From: Marsupella aquatica
Taxonomy: Eukaryota; Marchantiophyta
Length of the DNA: 64,000 bases
Assembly: GCA_973895155.1 (NCBI GenBank)
Contig: OZ316891.1
Span: 25,420,001-25,484,000, forward strand
Direction of reading: 5' to 3'
The notes under the pieces are model-generated. The model was not told the DNA's origin. It saw only the letters and a list, made by a program, of their open reading frames with translations, and ran no database searches. This document shows positions 12,063 to 22,651 of this stretch, one piece after another (within the stretch, counting starts at the first letter, position 1; each line of letters opens with the position of its first letter). The position numbers and the translations under genes are program-made.

Positions 12063-13589
12063 TTAATCTGATCTCATGCCGACTATTATTTTGGAAGCGT
12101 CCAAAATTGGGCGCCTGTTAAATTGCTCTACTAGATATCTATCTCCATGCCTCTGAATCACAGGGTCTTCCCATAGAGTATGATTATAATCATAATCTCT
12201 AAAAATAGATTTAACTGACCAATCAGGATAATCTCTTCCATTGGCAATGACAAGTGGCTCACAAGAGTTTGCTAGCTTGCTAAGATACAGAATCAGCAAG
12301 TTAATCAGGAAACTGTCGTCGACCGACCCAAAATATTTGGGCGGAAATAATGATCCAACAACAGGATCTAAACAAGCATGAAATGCATCGGATTTGATAA
12401 GCATTATATTTTGCTGCAAATACGCCTTTGTATAAATTCCAACCTTCTCAAAACACTTCAAAAATATCCGCTTATTTGATGTCACCCCATCGCATAAGTA
12501 ACAATGAGACTGATCCCAAATATACTTAAATGAAGCCATTTCCATCGCAGTAAAAATAGATGCTAAAATCTGATCTAAAAGGTTCTTCCCAAGAGAGGAC
12601 CAGATCCCTACATCAAAATTCTCAAAACAGAATCTCAAGAATTCGTGAAGATGAGGCCTTGGAAAAACGTATATATTCCCAATCCAAATTCCAATTGAGA
12701 CCGCCATCTGTCGGGAATGCGGTGCAGTGTAACAGAGTAGATGCTCCACGTCTAAAACTATGAGCCCATTTTCTCTACTGCAATGAATCTCCTGTAGAGA
12801 AACACAAGAAGATGCATGAGCCCGTATGGATGTACTCACGCAAATGGTCGCGTCACATATTACAGAGACAACATCCTCTACACTCTGGCCATTGATAAGT
12901 GACGTCTGTTGAAGTGCTTGATAAGAACTTGATCCGCATGTCTCTACACGTACAGATGCTCCCATATATCCTCGTTCAGATCCCAATCGATCTCGATGTA
13001 GATTTCTAATCGACCAGATGGGATAATCGAACTTGTTAGCGAACGCAAGACAAAGCCTTGAATTTGATAGCTTTTGTAAATATGGAATGAGATCATCCCT
13101 CAAAAAGACATCATCCAACGATCCTTGAAACAACTTAGCGAACAATAATCCGCATACAGCTGTCTGGCATGTATGGGAAGGACAGGCATCAATCTGGATT
13201 ATATTCTCTGGTCGATAATCTTGAAACATATCACGTAGTCTCTCGATAGATTTGAAGACAACAGTCTTATAATTTTTCTTCACATAACCAAGATTCCAGC
13301 AATGATCCCGCGTGAACACATATATTAGCTGCAACAGGTTGGTGCTCGACAACACTTCTGAAAGTATCTGATAAACCAGTTTATCGTCGAGAATAGACCA
13401 GACCATCACATCAAAATGATCATAACAGAATTTTATAAGATCATGAAGATGCGGCCTTGGAACGACACACAGAGATCCGATACGAATTCCGGGTGTCAAC
13501 TTGAGTTGAGGAGTATATTTTGAAACGGAGCACAGGAAGTTTTCCAGTCCTAAAACTAGAAGTTGACGCGACCTGCTCCACTTAGACAC
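12063..13589 (-). CDS. Protein with two FCP1/NIF-like HAD domains, degenerate active site
   Basis: A 508-residue open frame holds two copies of the plant FCP1-like (NLI-interacting factor) fold. Copy one: LLVLGLENFL, then VVPRPHLHDLIKFCYDHFDVMVWS, then IIQIDACPSH. Copy two (from about residue 270): LIVLDVEHLL, then VFPRPHLHEFLRFCFENFDVGIWSS, YIWDQSHC and IMLIKSDAFHA. Active enzymes carry DxDx(T/V) in the first motif and DDSP in the later one; copy one reads GLEN and copy two DVEH, so phosphatase chemistry is unlikely. The linker around 12780-12900 contains the CACGCG palindrome and may be an in-frame intron. Probably one gene with the domain at 13721-14491. It may serve as a binding protein; function unknown. 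Confidence 0.7.
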   Translation of the reverse strand: MSKWSRSRQLLVLGLENFLCSVSKYTPQLKLTPGIRIGSLCVVPRPHLHDLIKFCYDHFDVMVWSILDDKLVYQILSEVLSSTNLLQLIYVFTRDHCWNLGYVKKNYKTVVFKSIERLRDMFQDYRPENIIQIDACPSHTCQTAVCGLLFAKLFQGSLDDVFLRDDLIPYLQKLSNSRLCLAFANKFDYPIWSIRNLHRDRLGSERGYMGASVRVETCGSSSYQALQQTSLINGQSVEDVVSVICDATICVSTSIRAHASSCVSLQEIHCSRENGLIVLDVEHLLCYTAPHSRQMAVSIGIWIGNIYVFPRPHLHEFLRFCFENFDVGIWSSLGKNLLDQILASIFTAMEMASFKYIWDQSHCYLCDGVTSNKRIFLKCFEKVGIYTKAYLQQNIMLIKSDAFHACLDPVVGSLFPPKYFGSVDDSFLINLLILYLSKLANSCEPLVIANGRDYPDWSVKSIFRDYDYNHTLWEDPVIQRHGDRYLVEQFNRRPILDASKIIVGMRSD

Positions 13590-13720
13590 CTGTAAATGAA
13601 CAATTTGATTCTCATATTATGCAATTGCAAACAACCATGCAACCGGGCGCGTCACTCCCAAAATATAAAGTTCAATTTCAATCAATTTATAAATAATAAT
13701 TGATAATAAACAATAAACGT

Positions 13721-14491
13721 TTACTTATTGGACTTATCCCGGGCTTCTATAGCATGGTCTTTTTTGGCAGATAAGTATTTCATAAATTCGTCAAACTTTT
13801 CTAAATGGTCTTTATTCCCCTGATTACGAATGATCACATTTCTTCTCCACAGATTCGTCTTATCAATATAATCTTTCTCAAGATTTTCTTGAGAGAACGT
13901 TGGAATCCCATATCCACTAAGGAGCTCGCAGAATGTCAACTTGTCAATTGACATGTCGCATAGATATGGATATAGTTTCTTTCTAAAAAATAGGTCATCA
14001 TCAAGCCCAGAATATGCATCGGGATACAGCGATGAATAGAAGTCATTAAGGCTCGTCTTATATGCAGCATCATTGATAAGAATGACATTCTCGATGTTGT
14101 AATCTTTAATATCGGCGACAATGTTGGAGAGACATTTGACAAATAAGGGGATGTCATTATTATTCTTCCCAATAAGTCGAGTTGATTCTTGTTCCCATAT
14201 AAATTTAATACGTTTCAAAACTTCGGGTCGAAGTATCAGCCTTACACAAGATAGAATATTCTATTTGAACATGCACGACCAGATTGCAATGTCGTATAGA
14301 TCTGCCACCTTCTCAAGAAATTCCATTAAATCAGGCCTTGGATAGATAACCTTGTGCATCTGTCTCACACCCCTTGACCAAATGGGCATCCCAGGGCTGA
14401 TCTTCTCTGACCAGATAAGTACCCAATTCAGATAAAAAATTACAAGTCTCTTATGAACCGGTGACTTCTTTGTCGATGGATTAGGCGCCAT
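13721..14491 (-). pseudogene. FCP1/NIF-like HAD domain, upstream repeat
   Basis: 14491-14261 encodes LVIFYLNWVL, then VIYPRPDLMEFLEKVADLYDIAIWSCMFK; the frame then meets a stop. 14218-13721 continues with KRIKFIWEQES and NVILINDAAYKTSLND, equal to the second half of the domain, and a Lys-rich tail. The first-motif aspartates are replaced (YLNW). The two halves lie in different frames around 14220-14262, either through a short intron or a frameshift. With the neighbour at 12063-13589 this makes three FCP1-like domains in a row on one strand. A CACGCG-type palindrome lies in the gap at 13639-13655. Confidence 0.65.
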
Positions 14492-14783
14492 CTGTACCTG
14501 TGATTTTTGTGCCGAAGGGTTTCAAGAACGTACTAGAATGGTCTGTTTGTTTCCCGCCTCCGGACGATCACCGGACTTCCAGACTAGTGCCTTTGATACT
14601 CGATCAGGGGGTTTTGGGATAGGCTTTTGTAAAACATTAAGAAATGAAAATAAGTTTATAACACGAACGGTCGCGTGACTACAAAGAGAGACACTGAAAT
14701 GAAGTGTATTACCTATACAAGACGGTCGTTCAGTGCTGGAATTCCGCCGGAAATGTCAATCATAGCAGCACGGATCCCGGTAA

Positions 14784-15520
14784 CTAGGTTACTTGCGGAC
14801 GTCGGCTTGCGGACGTCGGCTTGCGGAAGTCCATGTCAAATAACGACAAAACTATCTCCCGACGGAATTTCTCAATTTGATCCGCGGCAAAATTAATTTT
14901 GTTTTCTTGACACAACCACTTGGCGTATCTCAAGATAAACACACCACAACTGTGGCCATCACTCTGGTGAGGAATATCATTCCGATATATCCGTTCCCAA
15001 CCTGAGAGATCCAAGTTGACACCAGTTCTCCAGCCAATTTCATCGGCGTAGTACTTCCCAACAATATCTAGCACCCCAGGATTTTGTCGATTATGAACTA
15101 GAGAATCTAGGTACTGGAGCCGTTTCTCCTTCGGATACACAACTACCAATGACCAATGTTCTTTCACAGCATTGTGTACTGGAAAGACCAGTTTGTCGTA
15201 TTCACTGATTTTTAGCGGAAATTCCTTTGTCCAAGCTGCTCTCTCCTCATCAAAAATGGTAGGATCCATGGAGAGAAGCTCAAAATGGTGTGTTTGGAAG
15301 AATTTGACAAGGTCTGACTTTCCAACTCTATCGAGAATCAGTTCGAGAAACTCAAATAAGCGTTAATTATATCATCGGTGAGCAACTCGCGCGGTCTCAG
15401 ACACATCATATGTTTCCTCTTGATCGAGTGTTGTAAGAACTTGGTCAATAGCTCTTCCATATCCTTAGAAGGATCAAGGCATTGATCTATTCGACTAGCC
15501 AAATTTTTAAAAAACTGCAA
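14784..15520 (-). pseudogene. Ulp1/SENP-type cysteine protease (C48) domain, one frameshift
   Basis: The C48 catalytic set is complete: His in EHWSLVVV, Asp in QYLDSL, Gln in IPHQSDGHSCGVF and the Cys of that same motif. Upstream, LRPRELLTDDIINAYL is the usual substrate-binding strand region. Reading changes frame near 15358 (AYL to EFLELILDRVG), which one lost base explains. An intron acceptor TTTTTTGCAG precedes 15518. Ulp1-type proteases remove SUMO or related modifiers, and are also often carried by plant transposons (CACTA, Mutator 'Kaonashi'). Here it looks like the C-terminal domain of the coiled-coil protein encoded upstream. The catalytic residues survive although the frame is broken, which suggests recent inactivation. 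Confidence 0.8.
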
Positions 15521-15661
15521 AAAACAAAGATTTCAGTACGCCTTCAAATAACGTACTGAGGTTGTAGCCTAAGGGTTCTACCTCAGAAAACAGAAACAAT
15601 AACAAATCAATAATAAAATAATGACGTTTATAATAGAAACTTTAAGCTTATAGCTTGCAAA

Positions 15662-17030
15662 TGACCTTTGGATTGGGTGGATCTGGCCTTTTCGCAGTTG
15701 ATCTCTTGGGTGCCTCAATCGCAACAACATCCTTCAGCCCTCCTCAAGACCGCAGTGATCGCTCCACCGGACCAGTTTACAAAGGTTGGAGCGATGAGGC
15801 GGGAAGACCTTCAAATGGTTGTGGCATTTGATTCAGATATTCCACAATCTGGGAATCCGATTCCAAAATATCCGGTGCCACAATTTCTGCGCAAGTGACC
15901 TCTGCAATATATCGGGGTCGAGACCACAAACCCGGTTGCGTCAAGTCAGCTGTTAGTCTCTTAACGACTTGGGCCGAGTCTGGTGCCAAAGACGTTCCCA
16001 GGTCTTTCACTCGATTCTCGGAAAAGCGGACATTATTGATGATTGTCTCCATTCTGGATGCAGTGGCAGTCTTCTCTTCGGTAATCAAAAGACCCTTGCA
16101 ATATTGCAAAGCAAGGACTGCCTGGACTCGGAGCTGCTCCGATGAATATTTATTCCAATCATCCAATGAGACCGTACTTAAGGGTGGATCGTTAAATTCA
16201 AACTCCGGGCGAAGAAAATAGTCTAATATTTTTTTCTTTACTGCAATTGAGGGTGAAGAAGGCTTCTTCAAATTCAGCTTTATTTTTGGTAGACGTTGTG
16301 CCTCAAGAATAAGCAAAAGATCCTTGGCCCTCTTGGCCTCCTTCCTCGCTGCCTCCAGTCTTGCGGCTTCTTCTCTCTCCAGTCTTGCAGAATCGACCTT
16401 TTCCGCCTCCAACTTCTCCGCCTCCACCCTCTTCGGTCTTGCGGTCTCGTCCGCCATCCTCTCGACCAGCAGCCTCTCAACCGCCACACTCTCCACCTTG
16501 GCCCTATTTGCCTCTGTCACTAAGAGGACTCTCGCAGCCTCCGTTTTCTCAGCCTGGGCTTTCTCAGCCTCCGCGTTCTCAGCCTCTGCTTTCTCGGCCT
16601 TTGCTTCCTCCGCCTCCGCTTCCTCTGCCTGGGCTTTCTCCGCCTCCACTTTCTCCGCCTCCGCTTTCTCAGCCTAGGCTTTCTCAGCCTCCGCTTTCTC
16701 CGCCTCCGCTTTCTCAGCCTGGGCTTTCTCAGCCTGGGCTTTCTCAGCCTGGGCTTTCTTTGCCTTGGCTTTCTTTGCCTTGGCTTTCTTTGCCTCGGCT
16801 TTCTCAGCCTTGGTTTTCTTAGCCTGGGTTTTCTCAGCCAGGGCTTTCTCAGCCAGGGCTTTCTCAGCCAGGGCTTTCTCCGCCTCGGTTTTCTCCGCCT
16901 GGGCTTTCTCAGCCTGGCTTTCTCCGCCTATGCTTTCTCAGCCTGGGCTTTCTCAGCCTCCACTTTCTCCTTCTTCTTTGTGGCAGTTGCTTTTCTAGCT
17001 GCCGCCTTTTTCTTCTTAGCCTCCTTCTTT
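15662..17030 (-). pseudogene. E/A/K-rich repeat coiled-coil protein, 3' part, cut by the Ty3 element
   Basis: Minus-strand reading gives dozens of five-residue repeats of the type AEKAE/AEKAQ (about 16950-16560), then EARRLEAARK-like sequence and a globular tail (LPKIKLNLKKPSSPSI, DDWNKYSSEQLRVQAVLALQYCKGLL). Plus-strand frames over the same DNA are shadows made of Ser/Ala/Pro repeats. Breaks: TAG inside the repeats (near 16674, where the repeat predicts Gln), another TAG and a one-base loss near 16917, and a stop at 15777. The Ty3 retrotransposon sits at its 5' end; the gene resumes at 30541. Such a long charged single helix could be a spacer between the upstream domains and the Ulp1 protease. 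Confidence 0.65.
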
Positions 17031-18379
17031 TGTGGTATGGGTGTCCCTGCAATTTTTTCTGGAAACTTGTTTATTTTTAGCATATCACAAGATTTACTTA
17101 CACTTTAGACACCTTCCGGCCAACATTTACTTGTTCTGGACACTTATAGAAATATTTGACATCTCCGGCTTTCCTGACGATTCCTAGTGTACTTTGCCCG
17201 ACGCTGTGACCAGCGCCCGTTTCTTTTACTCAAGACGCTGCGGAAGCGTCCAACCTCCTCATGACGCTTTTGGCAGTGCCCGACCGCCACCAAGACTCTA
17301 TGAGGATTTCGACCGACGCTGTGGAAAGCGTCAGCTTCAACACACGACGCTGTGAGCAGCGTCCGTTGGTTTTACTTAAGACGCTTCTAGCAGCGTCCAG
17401 ATTCTCCCGACGCTTCTAGCAGCGTCCGCTCAACACTTAGTTTTTGAAGTAGATTACTAGTAAAGTAGTATTCTACCACCCTTGTTGAAGTACTTATGCT
17501 GTGCTTCTCCCTTGTTTAGTTTTAAGCTTGGAAAGGCACGACTGTTCTTACCTCCTCCATTTTAGGATTCCAGCACTTATAAGACAGAGTAGAATGCTCA
17601 TTTGAAGTAGAGAGAAATAGAGTTAATACTGTATTCAGAATTGAGTCTTCTGAATAGTTTTCTCCTCCTTCCATTGTAACAAGGCATGCTGTGAGTGTTT
17701 TGTATGGAAGTAAAGCTATATTGATTGAAGTTAAGATTGAATTCAAGAGATTCCTGTGGTGATTGAATTCAGTTGCAGATTTCTGAAACTCGTATTGAAT
17801 TCACTGCTAGGCTTGCTTGCAGAGTCGGGATTCGCTAGCCAATTCAAGAATAGTTAATGATAAATGAGAAGTAAATTCTGATTCTCAGAGTAGTTAGTAC
17901 TGTTGCTTTGATTCTGGAATATGGTTTAGAGTTTGACTGAATTGCGTATCGCTGATGTCAAACCATGTTGACGGCATTTTAAATCATATCATTCATTTGC
18001 AATCAGAAAGCTTCTGCTTCATCAGATTGAGAATTCCATTATCATTAACCTTTGTGTTTTGAAGAGTGAGATGGATGAATTATGAGATAGATTTCATGTC
18101 TATACTGAGCCCAAATCCTTTCTGAAGGAGTGGCAGTAGCTTGTAGTCTCTAAATCCTTACTCATTTCTTCTCTAATTCATAAATCAGAAGTTCAGTTAC
18201 TTTGTTGTTTGTTTATTCGATTTTTTTTATTGAGAAGTGAAGTCAACATAGAGCTCAAGACTCTAAATCACTCGGAGTGATAAAAGTTATACAATTCATT
18301 CTGAAATCTGTTCTTAAAGGGATCGAAACCCTGGTTTTAGGTGAGGAGAGTCACTTTTGATACTTAGCACTATACGACA
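17031..18379 (+). repeat. 5' LTR of the Ty3 element
   Basis: 1349 bp. Positions 17195-17425 hold seven imperfect hairpins of the type GACGCT-N6-AGCGTC, for example GACGCTGTGAGCAGCGTCC near 17344. The rest is AT-rich with no coding content; the 74-residue minus-strand frame it contains also occurs in the other LTR and is not a gene. Confidence 0.95.
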
Positions 18380-19597
18380 TCTTTTTGGCGCCGCTGCCGG
18401 GGAACGAATTTAAGATTGAATTGACGTACAGGCAGTGTATGCCAGAAGGAGCTAGACGGGAGAGGAATTCACGTTCTACTATAATTGTGAAGATGCGTCA
18501 TCACTCTAGTTAAAAAGATGAAGAGCTTCCATTTCGAGGTGATGCCGTACTCTATCCAAAGCGCCCCGGAAGCTCTCTTAAGAGTATTGGAAAAATTTGT
18601 GGTGCCAAACTTAAGAGAAGAAACCGCCCTCCCACCAGAAAAGGCCTCACAGAGAGGAGCTGTTGCTCGTCAAGTTGCTTTGGAGATAGTCGAAGACACC
18701 AAAGACACTTTGAGTGACAAGTGAAGTTATTCTAACGTTGCTCGGGACGTATGATTTGTAAAATTGTCCAACCATCCTGGTTCGTGTGACCGATGCCACC
18801 TATCCGATCTTTGGGAACATTAAGAATTAGGAATTTGAGGAATCGTTATGTTAATTCTTGGGTTCTGAGCCTGAGAGGGAGGAATGGCATACATTGGTTA
18901 ACTATCACCTGGTGGGAAGATGAAAGTTTGCATTTAGTAATATTAAGGCTGAATGGTAGGATCACACAGGAGTGATATTTAGTCATTTCCATTCGGGAGT
19001 TAGCGGAAAGAATCATGCACCAGGAATTGCGTAGAAGATTAGGAAGGAGTTAGACGTCTGATTAGTAGGATGGCCTAGTGTAGCGTACCATGTGGTAAAG
19101 AAATTTCAGGGTGAAGGAAGTCGGAGATTATGGGGAACGCCCGGTTCCAGTAATCGCCACCGTAAAGGAGATAAGGAAGGACGCCGCGAAGAGCGTCCAA
19201 TGCGATTCGTCCCAGAAGATTCCGCAAGTCAGGACGCTTCGAGTAGCGTCCGATCCCAGTGGACGCTGTGAGCAGCGTCCGGTGGAATCTGTGACGAACC
19301 AACGTGCGCGACGCTTCTGGTGTGCCTTTCCGCGTCTCAACCTGAAGGACGCACCAGAGAAAACGAGGTTTTAGAATCTCGGCTGGTCACTGAAGGGAAG
19401 TATTAGCTACGGGATAGCAAGGGGGAGGAATCATGCAAGGGATGTTGAACGACACTACGGGAAGTCACTTTGAGGAAGCAGGTTCATATCTCCCGGAGTG
19501 GGGTGATAACGTCGCACCTAAATGGTGACTCCTTGCATAAAGACTCCTGAGGAGCGGGTCTGGTGTCTCAAAATCACCCGTGCTTGGAGAATGAGGG
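18380..19597 (+). promoter_or_regulatory. Ty3 element leader: PBS and hairpin-rich 5' UTR
   Basis: Starts with a primer-binding site TGGCGCCGCTGCCGGGGA (18386-18403), a form common in Tat/Athila elements. The leader is about 1.2 kb. It holds a 68-codon frame at 18518-18724 (MKSFHFEVMPYSIQSAPEAL) with no known homologue that I recognise, possibly a regulatory upstream ORF. GACGCT...AGCGTC hairpins recur at about 19180, 19236, 19261 and 19312. No other coding content is seen. Confidence 0.7.
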
Positions 19598-22500
19598 ATG
19601 TCTGAGGGAGATCCACCGAATAAAAGAAAACCTACCAAGACCTCCAGTAATTCGGATGCTGCAAAATTAGTAGTGACCCCTCGCACATTGTTACCCGAAT
19701 TCCAGTCACCAGGAGCACCTGCACCGGGTAGTGTGTGGAAACAAGTGGGATCTATTCAAGAGGCAAGTGGCTCTTTGGAAAGGCCCACGTCGACCCGACC
19801 CCTGTTTGTAAATCTTCGTTCAGGTCCAAAACTTATTGGTTCTCAAAAGACCAAGCTCCGCCAGCAGACAGTACGTTCGGTGAACCAAATTGACTCTGGT
19901 GTGGATAGTACCACTGAGAGGGCCTTATCTCATACCGAAGGAAGAAATTTGGGTTTGCCCGAGAATACAGTTGCAGAATCGCTGGCCCAAGATAATTCTG
20001 TCGATCTTTCACAATTGGATAATCCAGAACCACTGAGTGAAGCCGGTGGTTCGTCTTCTAGTGAGACAAGCAGCAGTTCAGGCTTGGGCAGCCCAAACCC
20101 ATTTGCTACCCGATCAGCTCTTCCTTTCGTTACCCTCCTAGCTCCAACCACGATGGCTCGAAATAATGTGAGGTACGACCGGTTCTTCGGTACTTCCAAG
20201 GAGGATGCAGAGGTGTATTTGAAAGAATTTGAAGCTGCAGCTGCATCCAATGGACAGAGTCAAGACGCTGAAAAAGCCAATCTGTTTGGTGGTCTAATGA
20301 AAAAGGGTGCTCAGAAATGGTATGACCGTTTTCCGGACAAGCAGGATTGGGGGAAATTGAAGGCTGCTTTCTTGGCCAAATATAAAGAAGAAGGAGCAGC
20401 TGCGCGTGCCTTTGCCCGAATCTCACATCTGCACATGAAGAAACATGGGTCTGTGAGGAAATATGCCGACAAATTATTGGATTTGGTAGATCAATATAAT
20501 CCAGCTACCTCGAAATCTACTATCAAGGACTGGTTTATTAACGGTTTACCCTCCAGGATTGCTCGTTACGTGAGACGAGAAGGTGGCACCACTTTGGAAG
20601 AAGTACAAGAGGCAGCCCAGAAGTACGTAGACTCGGAGATTTCAGAGAGAAAACGAGTTAAGAAGGACCTGAAGAAAGACAAAAGAAAGAAGAAGAAAAT
20701 GTCCAGGTCTAAATCTGACTCGGAGACGGAATCAAGTGGAAGTAGCACTAGTAAGGAGGACGAGAGTACAAATTCGAGCACTAGTGATAGTTCAAGCTCA
20801 AGTTCCGACTCAGAATCCGTTGCTCCTAAAAAGAAGAAATCCTCTGTAAAAGGGAATAATAAAGTTCCCAACCAGAAGAAGATGGATCGCATGATGGAAG
20901 AACTCTCTGGCCAATTGTCCAAGTTGAATGTCAATATCGCCGCGGTAAAACCAGTACGAAGGTTGCCTGCTCCCATGAGAATGAACGTATGGTGCACCCG
21001 ATGCAGTCAGCAGGGCCATTACCCGAACGAGTGCCCCACATTACGAACCCCGGTGAATTATGTAGATGGTCAAGAAGAGGCTGAGGAGTATGAGTACGAT
21101 CCCACGTATACCGTCCAAACAGCACCCCCTGGACAGTATTTCCCACCACCTCCTGCTTCCAGACCGACTTGGGGACCACCTAAGCCCACTTTCAATAAAC
21201 CAACGTCAAGACCACCCATGGGACCCCCGGGAGGATACCCACCACGAGGAATGCCGCGTCAAAAAGGGGCTTGTTGGAATTGTGGCCAACCTGATCATTA
21301 TTCACCCCAGTGCCCTTATCCCAAACAGGAGGTGGGGTATACACCTGTCTGTGGGAACTGTGGAAAAGAAGGACACTTACCGGTGGAATGCCCGAATCCG
21401 GCTAAGCCTAGGCTGATGGTTCGATTTGCTCAAGAGCCAGTTAAAGAAGCAAGTCGACCTGAAGCCAAGATTCGGATGGTTTATTCTGAAGAGATGGAGC
21501 AATGCAGCTTCATTCAACATATGGATGTAAATCGGGTGGAATTAAAGCCAGATTCACTTTTTCATCAACCAGTATCCGGGGTGGTGCCTGATGTCTTGGT
21601 AAGTCATTTAGTGAAACCTGAAGTAGTTGGTATGCCGAATGATCGAGTTCAGAATCGGGATAAAGTTCTGACTAATATTTACGCAACTACTCGTTCGAAG
21701 AAAAAGGAGACCAAGAAGCACGAGCATCAGAAGGTCGCGAAAGCTCCCAAGGATGAAGGGCGCAAGCCATGTAAGGAAGGCCTCGACAAAGAAGACGACC
21801 CTGCTTATGACCGATATGACCCAAAATACTTCTTGCCCGACATCTCTTTGGAAGTGAAAGACCATCTGGAAGAGCTAGTTAAGGAGCAAGTGCAATCTCC
21901 TAACCCACCAGTAGTAGTCAAAGCTAAAGAGCCACTGAAAAATCCAGGTTATGATATTGTTGAAGATGTCAAGAATCATCCTGCACATATCACCATTGGG
22001 GAATTATTACAGGACAATCCGGTTTATAGGCGACAGCTGAGGAGCCTCCTTGCAGGAAAACGGAGGAAGAAGAAGTTACCTTCGGTGGATGTGCTACGAA
22101 CAGAGTGGGAGGACAAAGGACCGATGGAAATTGAGGTTCAAATCCAGGGGTGTGTCATTCGGAGAGTTCCTGTGGATGGAGGAGCCAGCGTTAATCTGAT
22201 TACACAGTCAGCAGCATTTAATTTGGGTTTCACTAAGTTTGAGCCCACTCCCAAGATTTTGCGCATGGCGGATCAGTCTCGTGTGGTACCCATAGGGAAG
22301 CTGACCAGAGTAGAAACTTTGATTGCTGGTGTCCCTTTTCTGTTGGATTATGTGGTTATTAATCCGGAAATACCATCCAGCTTTCCTGTTTTGTTAGGCC
22401 GACCATGGTTGTATAAGGCTCAAGTTCAGGTTAATTGGCAATCTCAAGAGCTTTCATTTGGGAAGCCTAAGGTGACTGTTAGTTGGGTTCCGGAACCACA

Positions 22501-22651
22501 TTTTGGAGAAACACAAACAGATGATGGGTACACCTCGGATTTTTCGACCTCTTCGCTAGTCCTGCAGCCATTGGAATTTGAACTGGAGGAAGTTCGTTAC
22601 TTGGAAGTTTATCTGTCTGATGCTCCCATAAAACCAACTAGGCCCTCCTGA
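19598..22651 (+). CDS. gag: Ty3 gag with three zinc knuckles and aspartic protease
   Basis: 1017 residues. Retrotrans_gag core at about 190-330 (FFGTSKEDAEVYLKEFEAAA, then GAQKWYDRF and WGKLKAAFLAKYKEEG). A Lys-rich then Ser/Glu-rich linker follows. Three CCHC knuckles lie near residues 466 (CTRCSQQGHYPNEC), 558 (CWNCGQPDHYSPQC) and 585 (CGNCGKEGHLPVEC). A retropepsin-like domain follows near 856 (VPVDGGASVNLI), with DGG where most enzymes have DSG or DTG. The frame ends at TGA (22649-22651), directly followed by CAATTA and by pol in the same frame, which suggests stop-codon readthrough to make Gag-Pol. No other break is seen, so it may be functional. Confidence 0.92.
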   Translation: MSEGDPPNKRKPTKTSSNSDAAKLVVTPRTLLPEFQSPGAPAPGSVWKQVGSIQEASGSLERPTSTRPLFVNLRSGPKLIGSQKTKLRQQTVRSVNQIDSGVDSTTERALSHTEGRNLGLPENTVAESLAQDNSVDLSQLDNPEPLSEAGGSSSSETSSSSGLGSPNPFATRSALPFVTLLAPTTMARNNVRYDRFFGTSKEDAEVYLKEFEAAAASNGQSQDAEKANLFGGLMKKGAQKWYDRFPDKQDWGKLKAAFLAKYKEEGAAARAFARISHLHMKKHGSVRKYADKLLDLVDQYNPATSKSTIKDWFINGLPSRIARYVRREGGTTLEEVQEAAQKYVDSEISERKRVKKDLKKDKRKKKKMSRSKSDSETESSGSSTSKEDESTNSSTSDSSSSSSDSESVAPKKKKSSVKGNNKVPNQKKMDRMMEELSGQLSKLNVNIAAVKPVRRLPAPMRMNVWCTRCSQQGHYPNECPTLRTPVNYVDGQEEAEEYEYDPTYTVQTAPPGQYFPPPPASRPTWGPPKPTFNKPTSRPPMGPPGGYPPRGMPRQKGACWNCGQPDHYSPQCPYPKQEVGYTPVCGNCGKEGHLPVECPNPAKPRLMVRFAQEPVKEASRPEAKIRMVYSEEMEQCSFIQHMDVNRVELKPDSLFHQPVSGVVPDVLVSHLVKPEVVGMPNDRVQNRDKVLTNIYATTRSKKKETKKHEHQKVAKAPKDEGRKPCKEGLDKEDDPAYDRYDPKYFLPDISLEVKDHLEELVKEQVQSPNPPVVVKAKEPLKNPGYDIVEDVKNHPAHITIGELLQDNPVYRRQLRSLLAGKRRKKKLPSVDVLRTEWEDKGPMEIEVQIQGCVIRRVPVDGGASVNLITQSAAFNLGFTKFEPTPKILRMADQSRVVPIGKLTRVETLIAGVPFLLDYVVINPEIPSSFPVLLGRPWLYKAQVQVNWQSQELSFGKPKVTVSWVPEPHFGETQTDDGYTSDFSTSSLVLQPLEFELEEVRYLEVYLSDAPIKPTRPS

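Noticed and set aside
16296-16998. Long plus-strand frames rich in Ser, Ala and Pro opposite the coiled-coil gene
   Set aside because: They are shadows of the minus-strand E/A/K repeat; the GAG-AAA-GCC codons read backwards give Ser/Ala/Phe or Pro/Leu repeats in all three frames.
17522-17746. 74-residue frame in the Ty3 LTR, present again at 29678-29902
   Set aside because: Identical because it lies in both LTRs; no homology or codon signal.
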